Virus record (IMG/VR): IMGVR_UViG_3300009788_000012
Span: 1-64,000 of that record
DNA: 64,000 nt
Strand: one strand, 5' to 3'
From: a virus
A program made the translations under genes and the position numbers. Below, in pieces: positions 26,587-34,314 of the stretch. The notes beneath the pieces are model-generated. The model ran no database searches, was not told where the DNA came from, and was given only the letters and a program-made list of their open reading frames with translations. Position 1 is the first letter of the stretch; every line of letters starts with the position of its first letter.

Positions 26587-27303
26587 TTAGACTACCAGCG
26601 TCACTTCGTCGGCAGTGTGTTCGTGTTCCGCGTCCTCTACGGATAAGTCCGCATGAACGATAATCGGTGTTACCTGGTCGGCCAAATGTGTGTGTTCGCA
26701 ATCGCCCACAACTAGCTCTATGTCTGAGAAGAATTCTGCCATTGTGTCAGTCATAATGTGGCTGACGTCTGGAACTATTAGTATTGCGTTATCCGTAAAC
26801 GTCAGCTTGTCAGCAACGTGCCCGTGCTGGCAACCGTCTATTTCGAGAATGGATACCATCGACGCACTCTCGGCTGTATGGCCATGCACGCATGAATTGA
26901 CGGTTATTCCGGCCTCGAGCGCACCAAGATTGTCTATAAAGGCGTGCTCAGCATCATTGACCGTCAGGTCGAAGTGAGCCGAAACTGTTAGCTGCGGCAC
27001 GGTATGCCCATGTTCCGCATCGTCCACCACTAGTGTTGGGCTGAACTCCGGAACAGTCGACCGCATTACCATATGGCTGTCAAGACCGATTAGCGTAGCG
27101 GTCAAGATTATTGGCGTTACCTGGTCAACCGTGTGTACAAGCTCTCCATCCGCTACGGATAGATCAGCATGAACAATTATTGGCGTAACATTCTCAACGG
27201 TGTGAGAATGCGAAGCTCCGCCATCACGAATCCAGACATACTCATCTGTTTCGCGAAATGTTCCGGCGAGAGCTACGCTACCTATTACACCGCCACCGAG
27301 CAT
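26587..27303 (-). CDS. His-repeat (HxH) virion protein, possible spike
   Basis: 238 residues made almost entirely of about ten repeats of 20-24 residues. The repeat pattern is D-A/C-x-H-x-H-T/V-A-D-x-V followed by a beta strand such as IIVHADLSV. HxH pairs occur in SHSH, HGH (three times), HTH and HEH contexts, ideal for metal binding along a beta-helical or trimeric fibre. T4 gp12 and P2 spike proteins use comparable HxH iron sites. The start has a Gly-rich MLGGGVIGS. Role as a spike or fibre is inferred from the repeat and position in the virion operon. Confidence 0.55.
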   Translation of the reverse strand: MLGGGVIGSVALAGTFRETDEYVWIRDGGASHSHTVENVTPIIVHADLSVADGELVHTVDQVTPIILTATLIGLDSHMVMRSTVPEFSPTLVVDDAEHGHTVPQLTVSAHFDLTVNDAEHAFIDNLGALEAGITVNSCVHGHTAESASMVSILEIDGCQHGHVADKLTFTDNAILIVPDVSHIMTDTMAEFFSDIELVVGDCEHTHLADQVTPIIVHADLSVEDAEHEHTADEVTLVV

Positions 27304-27557
27304 TAGGCTTCCTCGGCTGCCACAATTGCGTTATATTTGTCTGTCGCCAGCGCAATCAGCGCGTCATCTGCTCCAGGCACAAGTGCATCAATTGCGCCCA
27401 GGAGCGCATGTTTTTGCTCGGCCACACTCGGGCCGGGATCCATGAGTGTTTTGAACTCTTGTTTCTGTGGTGCCGTGAGATTGGATTTAAGCCAGTCGAA
27501 CACTACACCTGGGTTCTGCTGAATCTCACGCAAAATTGCTTTGTCTCTTCGTGCCAT
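27303..27557 (-). CDS. Hypothetical protein, helical
   Basis: 84 residues, helical and soluble (for example KAILREIQQNPGVVFDWLKS). The stop shares one base with the start codon of the His-repeat protein. Possibly a chaperone or small virion protein for the tail fibre encoded upstream; no family recognised. Confidence 0.55.
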   Translation of the reverse strand: MARRDKAILREIQQNPGVVFDWLKSNLTAPQKQEFKTLMDPGPSVAEQKHALLGAIDALVPGADDALIALATDKYNAIVAAEEA

Positions 27558-27572
27558 TGCTTCGAATCCTTC

Positions 27573-29474
27573 CTAGCTGTTACTTACTCGATGCGCAGTA
27601 AAATCAATGCGCTCTATTGTCATCGGATCGGCCAAGGAGCCGTCGCTGGATGCCTCTATCTCTATATAGTCACCATCTGCCAGCGTTACCAATCCAGAGA
27701 CTCCTATTGAGGTGTCGTCATTATTCCCCATGGTGGCATGCGCAATTGACAGCGTAGCGTCATACGAACCATTCTTGCTGAGCCTAACCTGTATGTGCTT
27801 ATCTGGAGTAGTCGCATCCTTGAGCGTCACAGAAGCGTCGACGTGATAAATTCCGCCGCCCGCAGAGCCGGCTAGTAATGCACTACGGCCCTTCACGTCT
27901 TCCGTGGCGTCTCCGGTTGCCGCTGCGTTCAAAAGGGGCAGATCGATTCCTATGAGATCGGTTCCGCCATCAAAAGTAACAACATAAGTTCCCGCTCCGC
28001 CAGTTACGCTAACGCTGCCACCAGCGGCAGATATTGTGCTCAGTAAGTTGAGTGCGTCTTCTACTTCCTGCGCGGTTGAGGCCGGGCTCAAAGTCGATGT
28101 GGCCTGCCCTCTGAAGCTAACCGTCTCAGATGCGCCAATGGTTAGCGTCTGGACTTCGTTCACGATGTTGGACGCCAAAAGGGTTGCCCCGCTTGAATGG
28201 CCAGAAATCATGGCCCCGAAAGTAACGAACGTATCATCCGGCACATCGTCTTCGTCGTAGAAGTGTGGCATGTCTACGTCTCTGTAAATATGCGCATAGG
28301 CTTCTTTGACGAGGCTGGCGCCATCACTCAGCGCGGCAGAAGTTATCTGTACGTCGTTGATCTTGTAGACTTTGCCAGAAGCTACGTCCATGTTTCCTGA
28401 GATGGATACGTCTCCATCTTTGAGGAGGCTTGCGCCGTCGCTCAGGGCGGCGGACGTTATCTGCACGTTGTTGATTTTGTAGAGTTTCCCGGAGGCGATA
28501 TCGAGGTTTCCACCAAAGGTAGCGTCACCCTGAGTGCCGTCGATGGTCAGGGCCACGCCCGAGTCCCAGTTGACAACAAAGTCAACATCGGCTGAGCCGG
28601 AGTTGAGCGTCACTGCGCCGGTGTTCTTGACTATCGCAGAATCGTTGGTCAGATTGGATGAAGAAATTTCCGTTCCGTTAACACGATACACGCCCTCCGT
28701 GTCAATGTCACCAACTGCATTGAATCCGTAGCTGCCAGTGTTTTTACCCTGGCTAATGCGCCCCGTCAGGCCGTCCATGTAGAAGCCGAAGTTATTCCCC
28801 AGCCATGACATATTAATGTTGATGTCTTTCTGATCTTCATTAAAGTTGACAATAGAAGTGCCAAGCTGAAGTGCCGTAGTTCCGCTTTCGGTGTTAAAGT
28901 TGATTACGTTCGGTAGAAATTCCAGGTTGGTGCCTTCATCACCCATATGCAAAAGGTGGCGTAACATCTTTAGCTGTCCGCCCTCGTTGATTGCAAAAAC
29001 GGTAGCCCCCGCACCGTCCTTGATCTGGAACTCCTCAGACGCACCGTCGTTATCCGCATCGAGTTGGAGAATGATATCTTTGTCGGAAGAGATGGTCAGA
29101 TCCGAATCAATGGCGCCGGTAATTGAGTCTAGCCGGGTGGTACCGTCCTCAATGTTATTGATAGCCGCAGTAATATCGTCCGCGTAGGCCGCAGTCCACG
29201 TGACTCGAACTGGCACTGCTGCGAGGAACGATTGCCCGCTCGTGCCTTCCTGAGCGCGTGTGACGGTGAGCGTATCGGTAGACACACCTGTCACTGTCAT
29301 AATTTCGAAGTTGCTCTCGATGTCGCCTACTGTGATATGTACCTCGCTACTGCCGTCAGGAGCGAACGGAGGACCATCGCCAGCCTCGACGTTAAAGGTG
29401 GTCTGAGAATTGTCGATACCGGCATCGAGTGCGCTACCGGCAGCGTTTCTTACTTTTAGGAATGTGGTGGTCAT
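27573..29474 (-). CDS. Tail fibre protein
   Basis: 633 residues, Gly/Ser/Thr/Asp-rich and beta-dominated, typical for a tail fibre. The N-terminal 100 residues (FNVEAGDGPPF, then EIMTVTGVS and TRAQEGT) match a common fibre-attachment pattern in phages. Residues about 325-395 contain a tandem duplication built on ASGKxYKINxVQITSAALSD. The C-terminus (about 480-633) looks like a jelly-roll or receptor-binding domain. Only position and composition support receptor binding. Its stop overlaps the small membrane protein downstream in the same operon (29471). Confidence 0.7.
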   Translation of the reverse strand: MTTTFLKVRNAAGSALDAGIDNSQTTFNVEAGDGPPFAPDGSSEVHITVGDIESNFEIMTVTGVSTDTLTVTRAQEGTSGQSFLAAVPVRVTWTAAYADDITAAINNIEDGTTRLDSITGAIDSDLTISSDKDIILQLDADNDGASEEFQIKDGAGATVFAINEGGQLKMLRHLLHMGDEGTNLEFLPNVINFNTESGTTALQLGTSIVNFNEDQKDININMSWLGNNFGFYMDGLTGRISQGKNTGSYGFNAVGDIDTEGVYRVNGTEISSSNLTNDSAIVKNTGAVTLNSGSADVDFVVNWDSGVALTIDGTQGDATFGGNLDIASGKLYKINNVQITSAALSDGASLLKDGDVSISGNMDVASGKVYKINDVQITSAALSDGASLVKEAYAHIYRDVDMPHFYDEDDVPDDTFVTFGAMISGHSSGATLLASNIVNEVQTLTIGASETVSFRGQATSTLSPASTAQEVEDALNLLSTISAAGGSVSVTGGAGTYVVTFDGGTDLIGIDLPLLNAAATGDATEDVKGRSALLAGSAGGGIYHVDASVTLKDATTPDKHIQVRLSKNGSYDATLSIAHATMGNNDDTSIGVSGLVTLADGDYIEIEASSDGSLADPMTIERIDFTAHRVSNS

Positions 29475-29725
29475 GCGTGTTTCTCCCTCAGATCCTTACG
29501 GATAAGATCAATATCTTGCTTGCAAGAACAATCCAGCCGACGTTTCTCGCAAATTTCGTGGGGGACCATCTTGCCCATCGTTAGCTCGAGCCTGGTGAAT
29601 GTTTTGTTTATGTCGATAAATGTTTTGTTTATTTTGTCTAGTTGGTGACTGATGAATCCGCATATAGGCAGGACGATAGTCACCAATAAAGCAACGGTCT
29701 TTAGAAGTTCAGTACTGATTATCAT
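29471..29725 (-). CDS. Small membrane protein with coiled coil, holin-like candidate
   Basis: 84 residues: one N-terminal membrane helix (about 8-27, LKTVALLVTIVLPICGFIS) followed by a charged helix with hydrophobic spacing (KINKTFIDINKTFTRLEL) and a Cys-containing tail. This resembles XhlA-type haemolysin/holin accessory proteins of phages. It lies between a structural gene and the tail fibre gene. No partner lysis gene is adjacent, the M15-type endolysin being 12 kb away, so the lysis role is tentative. Confidence 0.5.
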   Translation of the reverse strand: MIISTELLKTVALLVTIVLPICGFISHQLDKINKTFIDINKTFTRLELTMGKMVPHEICEKRRLDCSCKQDIDLIRKDLREKHA

Positions 29726-30045
29726 AGTGCCCTTTCGAAGAGGGCGAGGAACTTCTGCGCCTCCTGTGCGTTGGCCGTATCGGCATTATCCTCCAAGAGA
29801 GCGCGGTAAGCGGTGTAGTAGGCCAGCGCGCTCTCGTATCTGTCTCCGGTAGTCGAATTGAGCGTAACTACAGAGATAGAACCAATTGTCTCGAAGTCAG
29901 TCATAAAGAGATCTGGTCGAAGTCGATAAATCTCCTGTTCGCCAGCGTCGACATAATCATTTAATGTTCCGGTCGCCCACCTCGGTGTAGAAAAGGTGTC
30001 TTTCAGTAGGCGCCTCGCTAGAGCTACTACGGATGACTGTGTCAT
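29722..30045 (-). CDS. Head-tail connector or neck protein candidate (DUF6682-like)
   Basis: 107 residues, helical, with the pattern ARRLLKDTF, then EQEIYRLRPDLF and a C-terminal AYYTAYRALLED helix. This resembles small neck/adaptor proteins (DUF6682-type) found between capsid and tail genes in podovirus-like phages. Both ends overlap neighbours by 4 bases. Assignment is by pattern and position. Confidence 0.5.
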   Translation of the reverse strand: MTQSSVVALARRLLKDTFSTPRWATGTLNDYVDAGEQEIYRLRPDLFMTDFETIGSISVVTLNSTTGDRYESALAYYTAYRALLEDNADTANAQEAQKFLALFERAL

Positions 30046-30614
30046 ATGAGTGGTATCTCCACTAGTATATTCTGGCTTCTGCGTTCGACAACAAACTCGC
30101 TTCTTGCGGTAACAATTTCTTGTTCAAAAAGCTGAAAGTTGAGACGAGAATTAACCTCATCTCTCCACTGCCTCTTCATGTTCAGAAGCGTATACAAAGT
30201 GCCTGCTACAAAGGCGCTACTCCATCTATTGACCATTCGCTCAGGGTACAGAGACATGGCAAGTCGAGGCCTCAGCACTACCGTGATAGATAGCACGTCG
30301 TCCGCGATTGTGGGGGCCGGATCGAAAGTTATAACGCCACCAGGAGAGACAGTGTACTGGCTCTCCTGAACAATGGTGTCTTCCCTTAAGACCTCGGTCA
30401 CGCGTTCAATGTCTGTATCCCAGGTTCGCTCGAGTGTGTACGACGCCTGATCTGCTACCGTAGCAATGTCATCAAGAGTATCCAGGAAGATGTTCGTCTC
30501 TTTGCAGAAGAGGCGAGCCATTTCATAGAGCTTCTGCTTTATGAAGTTCTCCGGACACCCCGGAACATAGGGGATTATGTGAGGAAGGAGCGTGCTCAGC
30601 TCTACGTCAGCCAT
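30042..30614 (-). CDS. Structural protein, probable tail-assembly/adaptor
   Basis: 190 residues. It starts with a helical segment containing LLPHIIPYVPGCPENFI and continues with a beta-rich core (YTVSPGGVITFDPAP) and a helical end (RMVNRWSSAFVAGTL). The pattern is shared by uncharacterised phage neck proteins encoded together with the small connector-like gene downstream. It overlaps both neighbours. Function inferred from position. Confidence 0.55.
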   Translation of the reverse strand: MADVELSTLLPHIIPYVPGCPENFIKQKLYEMARLFCKETNIFLDTLDDIATVADQASYTLERTWDTDIERVTEVLREDTIVQESQYTVSPGGVITFDPAPTIADDVLSITVVLRPRLAMSLYPERMVNRWSSAFVAGTLYTLLNMKRQWRDEVNSRLNFQLFEQEIVTARSEFVVERRSQNILVEIPLI

Positions 30615-31152
30615 TATTTCCAGCCGCCTTATTAGCCTTCGCGAGTCTCTCCTTGGCTATGTTGCTTTCCTGCTTTTCCATGTTCTCACATAGCTCCTTG
30701 ATTTCAATCATGGTGTGACCGGGTACATCCATGTGCCATCGGTTCTTCACATATTCCACCATTTCGGACTTTTTAACTATCCGTTTCCATGGAAACTTCT
30801 TGCGTGCCTTGATTGGCTTAACAGGACTCTTGTCGGGTTCTCGCAGCACTATGTCGTCAAGCATAGTAACCACCCCTTGCTTGACGTACCCTACTTCCCA
30901 ATCCGGATGGATGTTGGCCAGCACCTTAGTCCATGTAAAGACCACTCCGTCGGGGCGCCTAACTATTCTCGTTTTGCTGCTATCGAAACCGACATCAACT
31001 CCAGGATCGGATGGCACGACCGCCGGAGCCGAATCGTTGGAAGAGACGTTCAAAACAAGCTCAACGTCCAGCTCTTCAGTAATTGTCATGTCGGTCAGTT
31101 CGAGATCTTCCGGTACACCCATATGGGTTGCTTCAATATTTTTGTCTTCCAT
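30607..31152 (-). CDS. Hypothetical virion-operon protein
   Basis: 181 residues from the ATG at 31152, chosen for GGAG 7 bases upstream; the longer frame starts in spacer. Acidic N-terminus, then a segment RRPDGVVFTWTKVLANIHPDW and a Lys-rich C-terminal helix. No family recognised. It lies between the decoration-like protein and the neck genes. Confidence 0.55.
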   Translation of the reverse strand: MEDKNIEATHMGVPEDLELTDMTITEELDVELVLNVSSNDSAPAVVPSDPGVDVGFDSSKTRIVRRPDGVVFTWTKVLANIHPDWEVGYVKQGVVTMLDDIVLREPDKSPVKPIKARKKFPWKRIVKKSEMVEYVKNRWHMDVPGHTMIEIKELCENMEKQESNIAKERLAKANKAAGNNG

Positions 31153-31236
31153 CTTGCTTCTCCAATCATTTTGTTTTGCTCCTTTATGATGTGCGCCAGG
31201 AAGAAGGAGCAGGACTCCCTGGCGCACAAATTGCTA

Positions 31237-31686
31237 CTAGATTACTTCGTAGCAATGACAAGCGAATTCGATTACCGCCGTATCGGTGTCGTCGTCGTTC
31301 ACCTCGACAGAAATGACGGCGGCGGATGTATACAGCCTACCATGCGAGAACGCGGGCAAGAATGTATTTGGAGTTCCATCAACCAAAATACCGGGCTTAG
31401 AACCAGAGACAGCAACAGCGTTAATGTCGAGGCCGTCAATCCAGCGGTCCTGATCACCGCCAAAATCACCAACGTCAACAGTAGACGCGGCGCCCTCGGC
31501 GGTAGTAACACTTGCAAAGACGCCGATCACGTAGGTGTTGGCGGGGATATTGAAAAGCTTGACAAAATCCCCGTCGTCCCCGTTGTCGACGGAGGCATCC
31601 CACGTTCTCTTTAAGACGAGGTGGTTGCCCGGGTTAATAGACGGAAGCTTAGTCGTTCCGCCAATTCTAAGATCTACAATCGCCAT
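31237..31686 (-). CDS. Probable capsid decoration protein
   Basis: 149 residues, nearly all beta, rich in Asp, Gly, Val and Thr (for example TTAEGAASTVDVGDFGG). It is encoded directly downstream of the major capsid gene, the usual place for head decoration or fibre proteins, and past the intrinsic terminator at 31725-31755, so it may be read at a lower level than the capsid. Function inferred from position and composition. Confidence 0.55.
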   Translation of the reverse strand: MAIVDLRIGGTTKLPSINPGNHLVLKRTWDASVDNGDDGDFVKLFNIPANTYVIGVFASVTTAEGAASTVDVGDFGGDQDRWIDGLDINAVAVSGSKPGILVDGTPNTFLPAFSHGRLYTSAAVISVEVNDDDTDTAVIEFACHCYEVI

Positions 31687-31724
31687 GTTTTAATCTCCTC
31701 ATGACTTTACTCGTTGAAAAATGA

Positions 31725-31755
31725 ATTTCTACCCCGCACTGTGCAGGGTAGAAAT
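31725..31755 (-). terminator. Intrinsic terminator after the major capsid gene
   Basis: Perfect 10-bp stem (ATTTCTACCC at 31725-31734 with its complement at 31746-31755) enclosing a second GCAC/GTGC stem, followed on the minus strand by TTCATTTTTC. It lies 8 bases after the capsid stop. Probably partial, setting the capsid-to-tail ratio. Confidence 0.75.
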
Positions 31756-31762
31756 CTCTAGC

Positions 31763-32680
31763 CTACAACTTGAAGTACAGGTGTCCCATAGCTTCAGGCT
31801 TCACAACCTTAAAGCCGTAGACCTGCAGAGCACGAAGCAAATCACCGAAGTCTTTCGGATTCGGGATTATGTTGTGCTCAACCATCTGACTTGCGAACGT
31901 GAGCGCCTCAGTCTGACCGAAGATGCTATGCCAAACCTTGACGGTGTCCGTCGCGGTAGCAATGTTATTCGAACAGAAGATGGTGAACCGATCGATCATG
32001 CCAACCTTGCCGTTACGAAGAATCGAAACGTTGTCACCAGTAATGCTGGCGTCTTTGAGGTCGGACTTCTTGATCAGGCCGCAAGCGACAGGAGGCAAGA
32101 CGATATAACGACCCTCGTCGGGGACGTTCTGCTCATCGAGGACAACTGCGCAATCGACAATCTTGGCCAAAATGGTAGACGCCGTAAGCTGGAACGGAGT
32201 ACCAGAAACGCCAAGGTTAATAGAACCACTCTCGAGGCCAGCAGTAGCGCCAGTGTTGGCCGCGTGAACTTGAGAGTAGACAGCCGCAAGAATATCGGAA
32301 TCGATATTAATCTTGAGCGTCTTGGACGCATGTTCCGCCCACTTCTTCACGAAGTCGATATCGGACTGCTTCTTATCAACGGTGTTGATAGCGAGCGCCC
32401 AATATTTACCCTGGTCAATGTTCAGCGTAACTTTGCTGGGAGGCGGGTTCTCATAATCGAGATCCTGACCCTTGACATAGTCGCGAACAGTGATTGTCGG
32501 CAAGGTGCGAATTTCTACCTTGTCACCAGAACTCTTGATCTGGCCTTCATACTTCGTATTAGCAATTGCTCCGAAGACCGTGTCCTTATAGAACTCGATC
32601 AGAAGCAATGCAGCGTACAGTGTCGGGATGTAATTACCAGAAAGATCCGGATGTCCCGATGCGATTGGGTATACAGCCAT
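31763..32680 (-). CDS. Major capsid protein
   Basis: 305 residues. Order of genes (portal, scaffold, this gene, decoration, neck) and the sequence pattern identify a HK97-fold coat protein: N-terminal arm with LSGNYIPTLYAALLLIEFY, an extended loop region (TRVDRDYVKGQDL-type segment), central helix and a C-terminal half with ASQMVEHNIIPNPKDFGD. AAGGAAA precedes the ATG at a good distance, and a terminator follows the gene, both fitting a highly expressed protein. The assignment rests mainly on position and length. Confidence 0.78.
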   Translation of the reverse strand: MAVYPIASGHPDLSGNYIPTLYAALLLIEFYKDTVFGAIANTKYEGQIKSSGDKVEIRTLPTITVRDYVKGQDLDYENPPPSKVTLNIDQGKYWALAINTVDKKQSDIDFVKKWAEHASKTLKINIDSDILAAVYSQVHAANTGATAGLESGSINLGVSGTPFQLTASTILAKIVDCAVVLDEQNVPDEGRYIVLPPVACGLIKKSDLKDASITGDNVSILRNGKVGMIDRFTIFCSNNIATATDTVKVWHSIFGQTEALTFASQMVEHNIIPNPKDFGDLLRALQVYGFKVVKPEAMGHLYFKL

Positions 32681-32734
32681 TGCTGTTTTCCTTTCTTAAG
32701 AAACTGCGATATAGAGAAGAGAAAAATTTCTCTA

Positions 32735-33646
32735 TTAGTCAGGAACTACTCGACCTTCCCTATAAGCAGAATCGATTATTTCTTCGATTTCAACGGCACG
32801 TTTTTCTGTGAAGTCCTTTTGCGTAAGTGCAGTAGCCATCGCCTGTATCTCCGTAACGGTGTATATTCTGCCTTCTGGCTGCACCGGTTGCGGAGCGGAA
32901 GCTGCCGTCTGCGGCATTACCTGAGACTGGAGCGATGGTTGCTGAGGTTGAGTAACGACTGGCGCCACAATGGGCACTGCCTTACTCGCTCGGTAAGCGT
33001 TAAAGATCGCAGCCGCCGCGTAGGGGTTGAGATCTTTTTCTGCCGTCTCGAGCGTAGCCGAACGCAACTGATGGCTAAGAGGATCAACCTGACCGAGCCA
33101 GAGCAAAAACTCCGGGTCGTCATTGTCGTCTTTCCACTTTTTCGCTACCTTATCCAGCGTAGAAAAAAAGTTATTCGTTGCGTCTGACTGTGCGCGTTCT
33201 GTTGCCTGCTTCGACTCAAGCTCGTTACGCAGTTTATCTACTTCTCGACCGACCACATTCTGGGCGATCTTCTGCGCAATACCTGTCACTTCTTCACCGT
33301 ACCCTAACTCTTCTTCAGTAAATCCGAACGGATTATTCGGGTCTACATTTGCTTCCTCGTCCTTTTTCTCGATGAGTTCACGTAAAGATTTAAGCTCTTC
33401 CTGGCTACGCTTAGTATCCGCCCGGAGTTCTTTCGTCTCTGCGTTGTACTTGCCCTGCAAAACCCTGTAGGCCTGCTCGGCTTTTTCTCGAGCTTCTTGT
33501 TCCGCCGTTAGATCCTGTGTTCCCTGGTCGACCACAGGAGCCGCTACTGGCGCGGTGTTCACTGCTGGTGTCACGGGAGCAACATCTGTTGGGACTTGAG
33601 ATACGATTGGTTGCACGTCATTGATAACAATAGGTACGTCACCCAC
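32735..33646 (-). CDS. Capsid scaffolding protein, frame from GTG 33646
   Basis: 303 residues: Pro/Val/Ala-rich N-terminus, then a long charged coiled coil (residues 45-105 and 125-170), a second Gln/Pro-rich linker and a helical C-terminus (ALTQKDFTEKRAVEIEEI). This is the typical layout of phage scaffolding proteins, placed between portal and coat genes. The GTG start has no ribosome site. A reading frame with a good start (33753) overlaps it and is joined in frame by a -1 shift at the A6 run 33657-33662, giving a likely full product of about 339 residues. Confidence 0.7.
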   Translation of the reverse strand: MGDVPIVINDVQPIVSQVPTDVAPVTPAVNTAPVAAPVVDQGTQDLTAEQEAREKAEQAYRVLQGKYNAETKELRADTKRSQEELKSLRELIEKKDEEANVDPNNPFGFTEEELGYGEEVTGIAQKIAQNVVGREVDKLRNELESKQATERAQSDATNNFFSTLDKVAKKWKDDNDDPEFLLWLGQVDPLSHQLRSATLETAEKDLNPYAAAAIFNAYRASKAVPIVAPVVTQPQQPSLQSQVMPQTAASAPQPVQPEGRIYTVTEIQAMATALTQKDFTEKRAVEIEEIIDSAYREGRVVPD

Positions 33647-33753
33647 GGGGTTAACGTTTTTTCGGTGCCCATGGACTCTGTGCTATTTGCTGCTGCCAAT
33701 AATGCTTCCAATTTCTCTGTCGCCTGTTCCGGAACTTCTGTTTCTACTGACAT
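33571..33753 (-). CDS. Upstream frame of the scaffold gene, 60 residues
   Basis: Starts MSVETEVPEQATEKLEALLA at an ATG preceded by GAGAAAG. After GTEK it crosses six adenines (minus strand CGAAAAAACG) and, unshifted, ends at 33571 with an unlikely hydrophobic tail. A -1 slip on the A run continues as NVNP and then into the scaffold frame. So this is best seen as the true N-terminus of the scaffold protein, made by programmed frameshifting or broken here by a one-base homopolymer error. Confidence 0.5.
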   Translation of the reverse strand: MSVETEVPEQATEKLEALLAAANSTESMGTEKTLTPWVTYLLLSMTCNQSYLKSQQMLLP

Positions 33754-33832
33754 TCTTTCTCGCTTTCTGCTCTTTTGTGAGCCTGCTTGTGGAGTAAAGT
33801 ACCCCAATAAGGTATTCACTTTTTATTCAAAA

Positions 33833-33884
33833 CACTTAAGCCGAGCGAGTGGCCTCGAGACCACCCCAATTCGGTGTTTAAGTG
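33833..33884 (-). terminator. Hairpin before the scaffold gene, possible terminator
   Basis: CACTTAA/TTAAGTG (33833-33839 with 33878-33884) and CCGA/TCGG arms enclose a loop with a CTCGAG palindrome; TTTTGAATAAAAAG follows on the minus strand. It overlaps the stop of the gene at 33878. Could be a weak terminator or an RNA-processing site. Confidence 0.4.
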
Positions 33885-34105
33885 GTAGTGCTCAACCTCG
33901 TTTGTAACTCCCTCGAATTGTCAACCGTCTCCAGTATCTCTTTAAGGGCCAACCCTTCGCCGCCGAGTCTCGGGTCGGGATTTGATAGGTTAATATCCTT
34001 GATTGACTCAAGGGACTCCCGGAACCAGCCGAGAATTACCTTGAAGTCCTGGTTGTTGCCCAACTTGATAATTGACTGTAGTTGTTCTATCGAAATTCTC
34101 TTCAT
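33878..34105 (-). CDS. Hypothetical protein, 75 residues
   Basis: Helical and soluble (starts MKRISIEQLQSIIKLG), no motif. It sits between a basic 69-residue protein and the scaffold gene. The start shares one base with the upstream stop. Small proteins in this place in podovirus-like phages are often head-assembly helpers; function unknown. Confidence 0.55.
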   Translation of the reverse strand: MKRISIEQLQSIIKLGNNQDFKVILGWFRESLESIKDINLSNPDPRLGGEGLALKEILETVDNSRELQTRLSTTT

Positions 34106-34314
34106 TAGAATCTCCCCCGTAAGATGCGCCAGGCTACAGCGATTCGCTTTCGAAGCGGCAACTTATTGAGTGACGTGCTGAGCTTTTCACTAATCTCTTT
34201 TGCCTGTGCCTTCGCCTGCACCTGAAGTGCCTTTAGCAACTTCTTGCGTGTCTTGGGCGTCATTTCTTTTGGGGTTGTGGTCTGTAAAGCAACCGCCTTT
34301 TTCTCTTTACCCAT
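34105..34314 (-). CDS. Small basic protein, 69 residues
   Basis: Lys/Arg/Ala-rich and helical (KTRKKLLKALQVQAKAQAKE). The start overlaps the last codons of the portal gene. Its charge suggests binding to DNA or acidic capsid surfaces. Not recognised. Confidence 0.55.
   Translation of the reverse strand: MGKEKKAVALQTTTPKEMTPKTRKKLLKALQVQAKAQAKEISEKLSTSLNKLPLRKRIAVAWRILRGRF

Noticed and set aside
31721-33187. 488-codon frame on the plus strand opposite the capsid and scaffold genes
   Set aside because: Antisense shadow of strongly supported virion genes, no ribosome site or family pattern.
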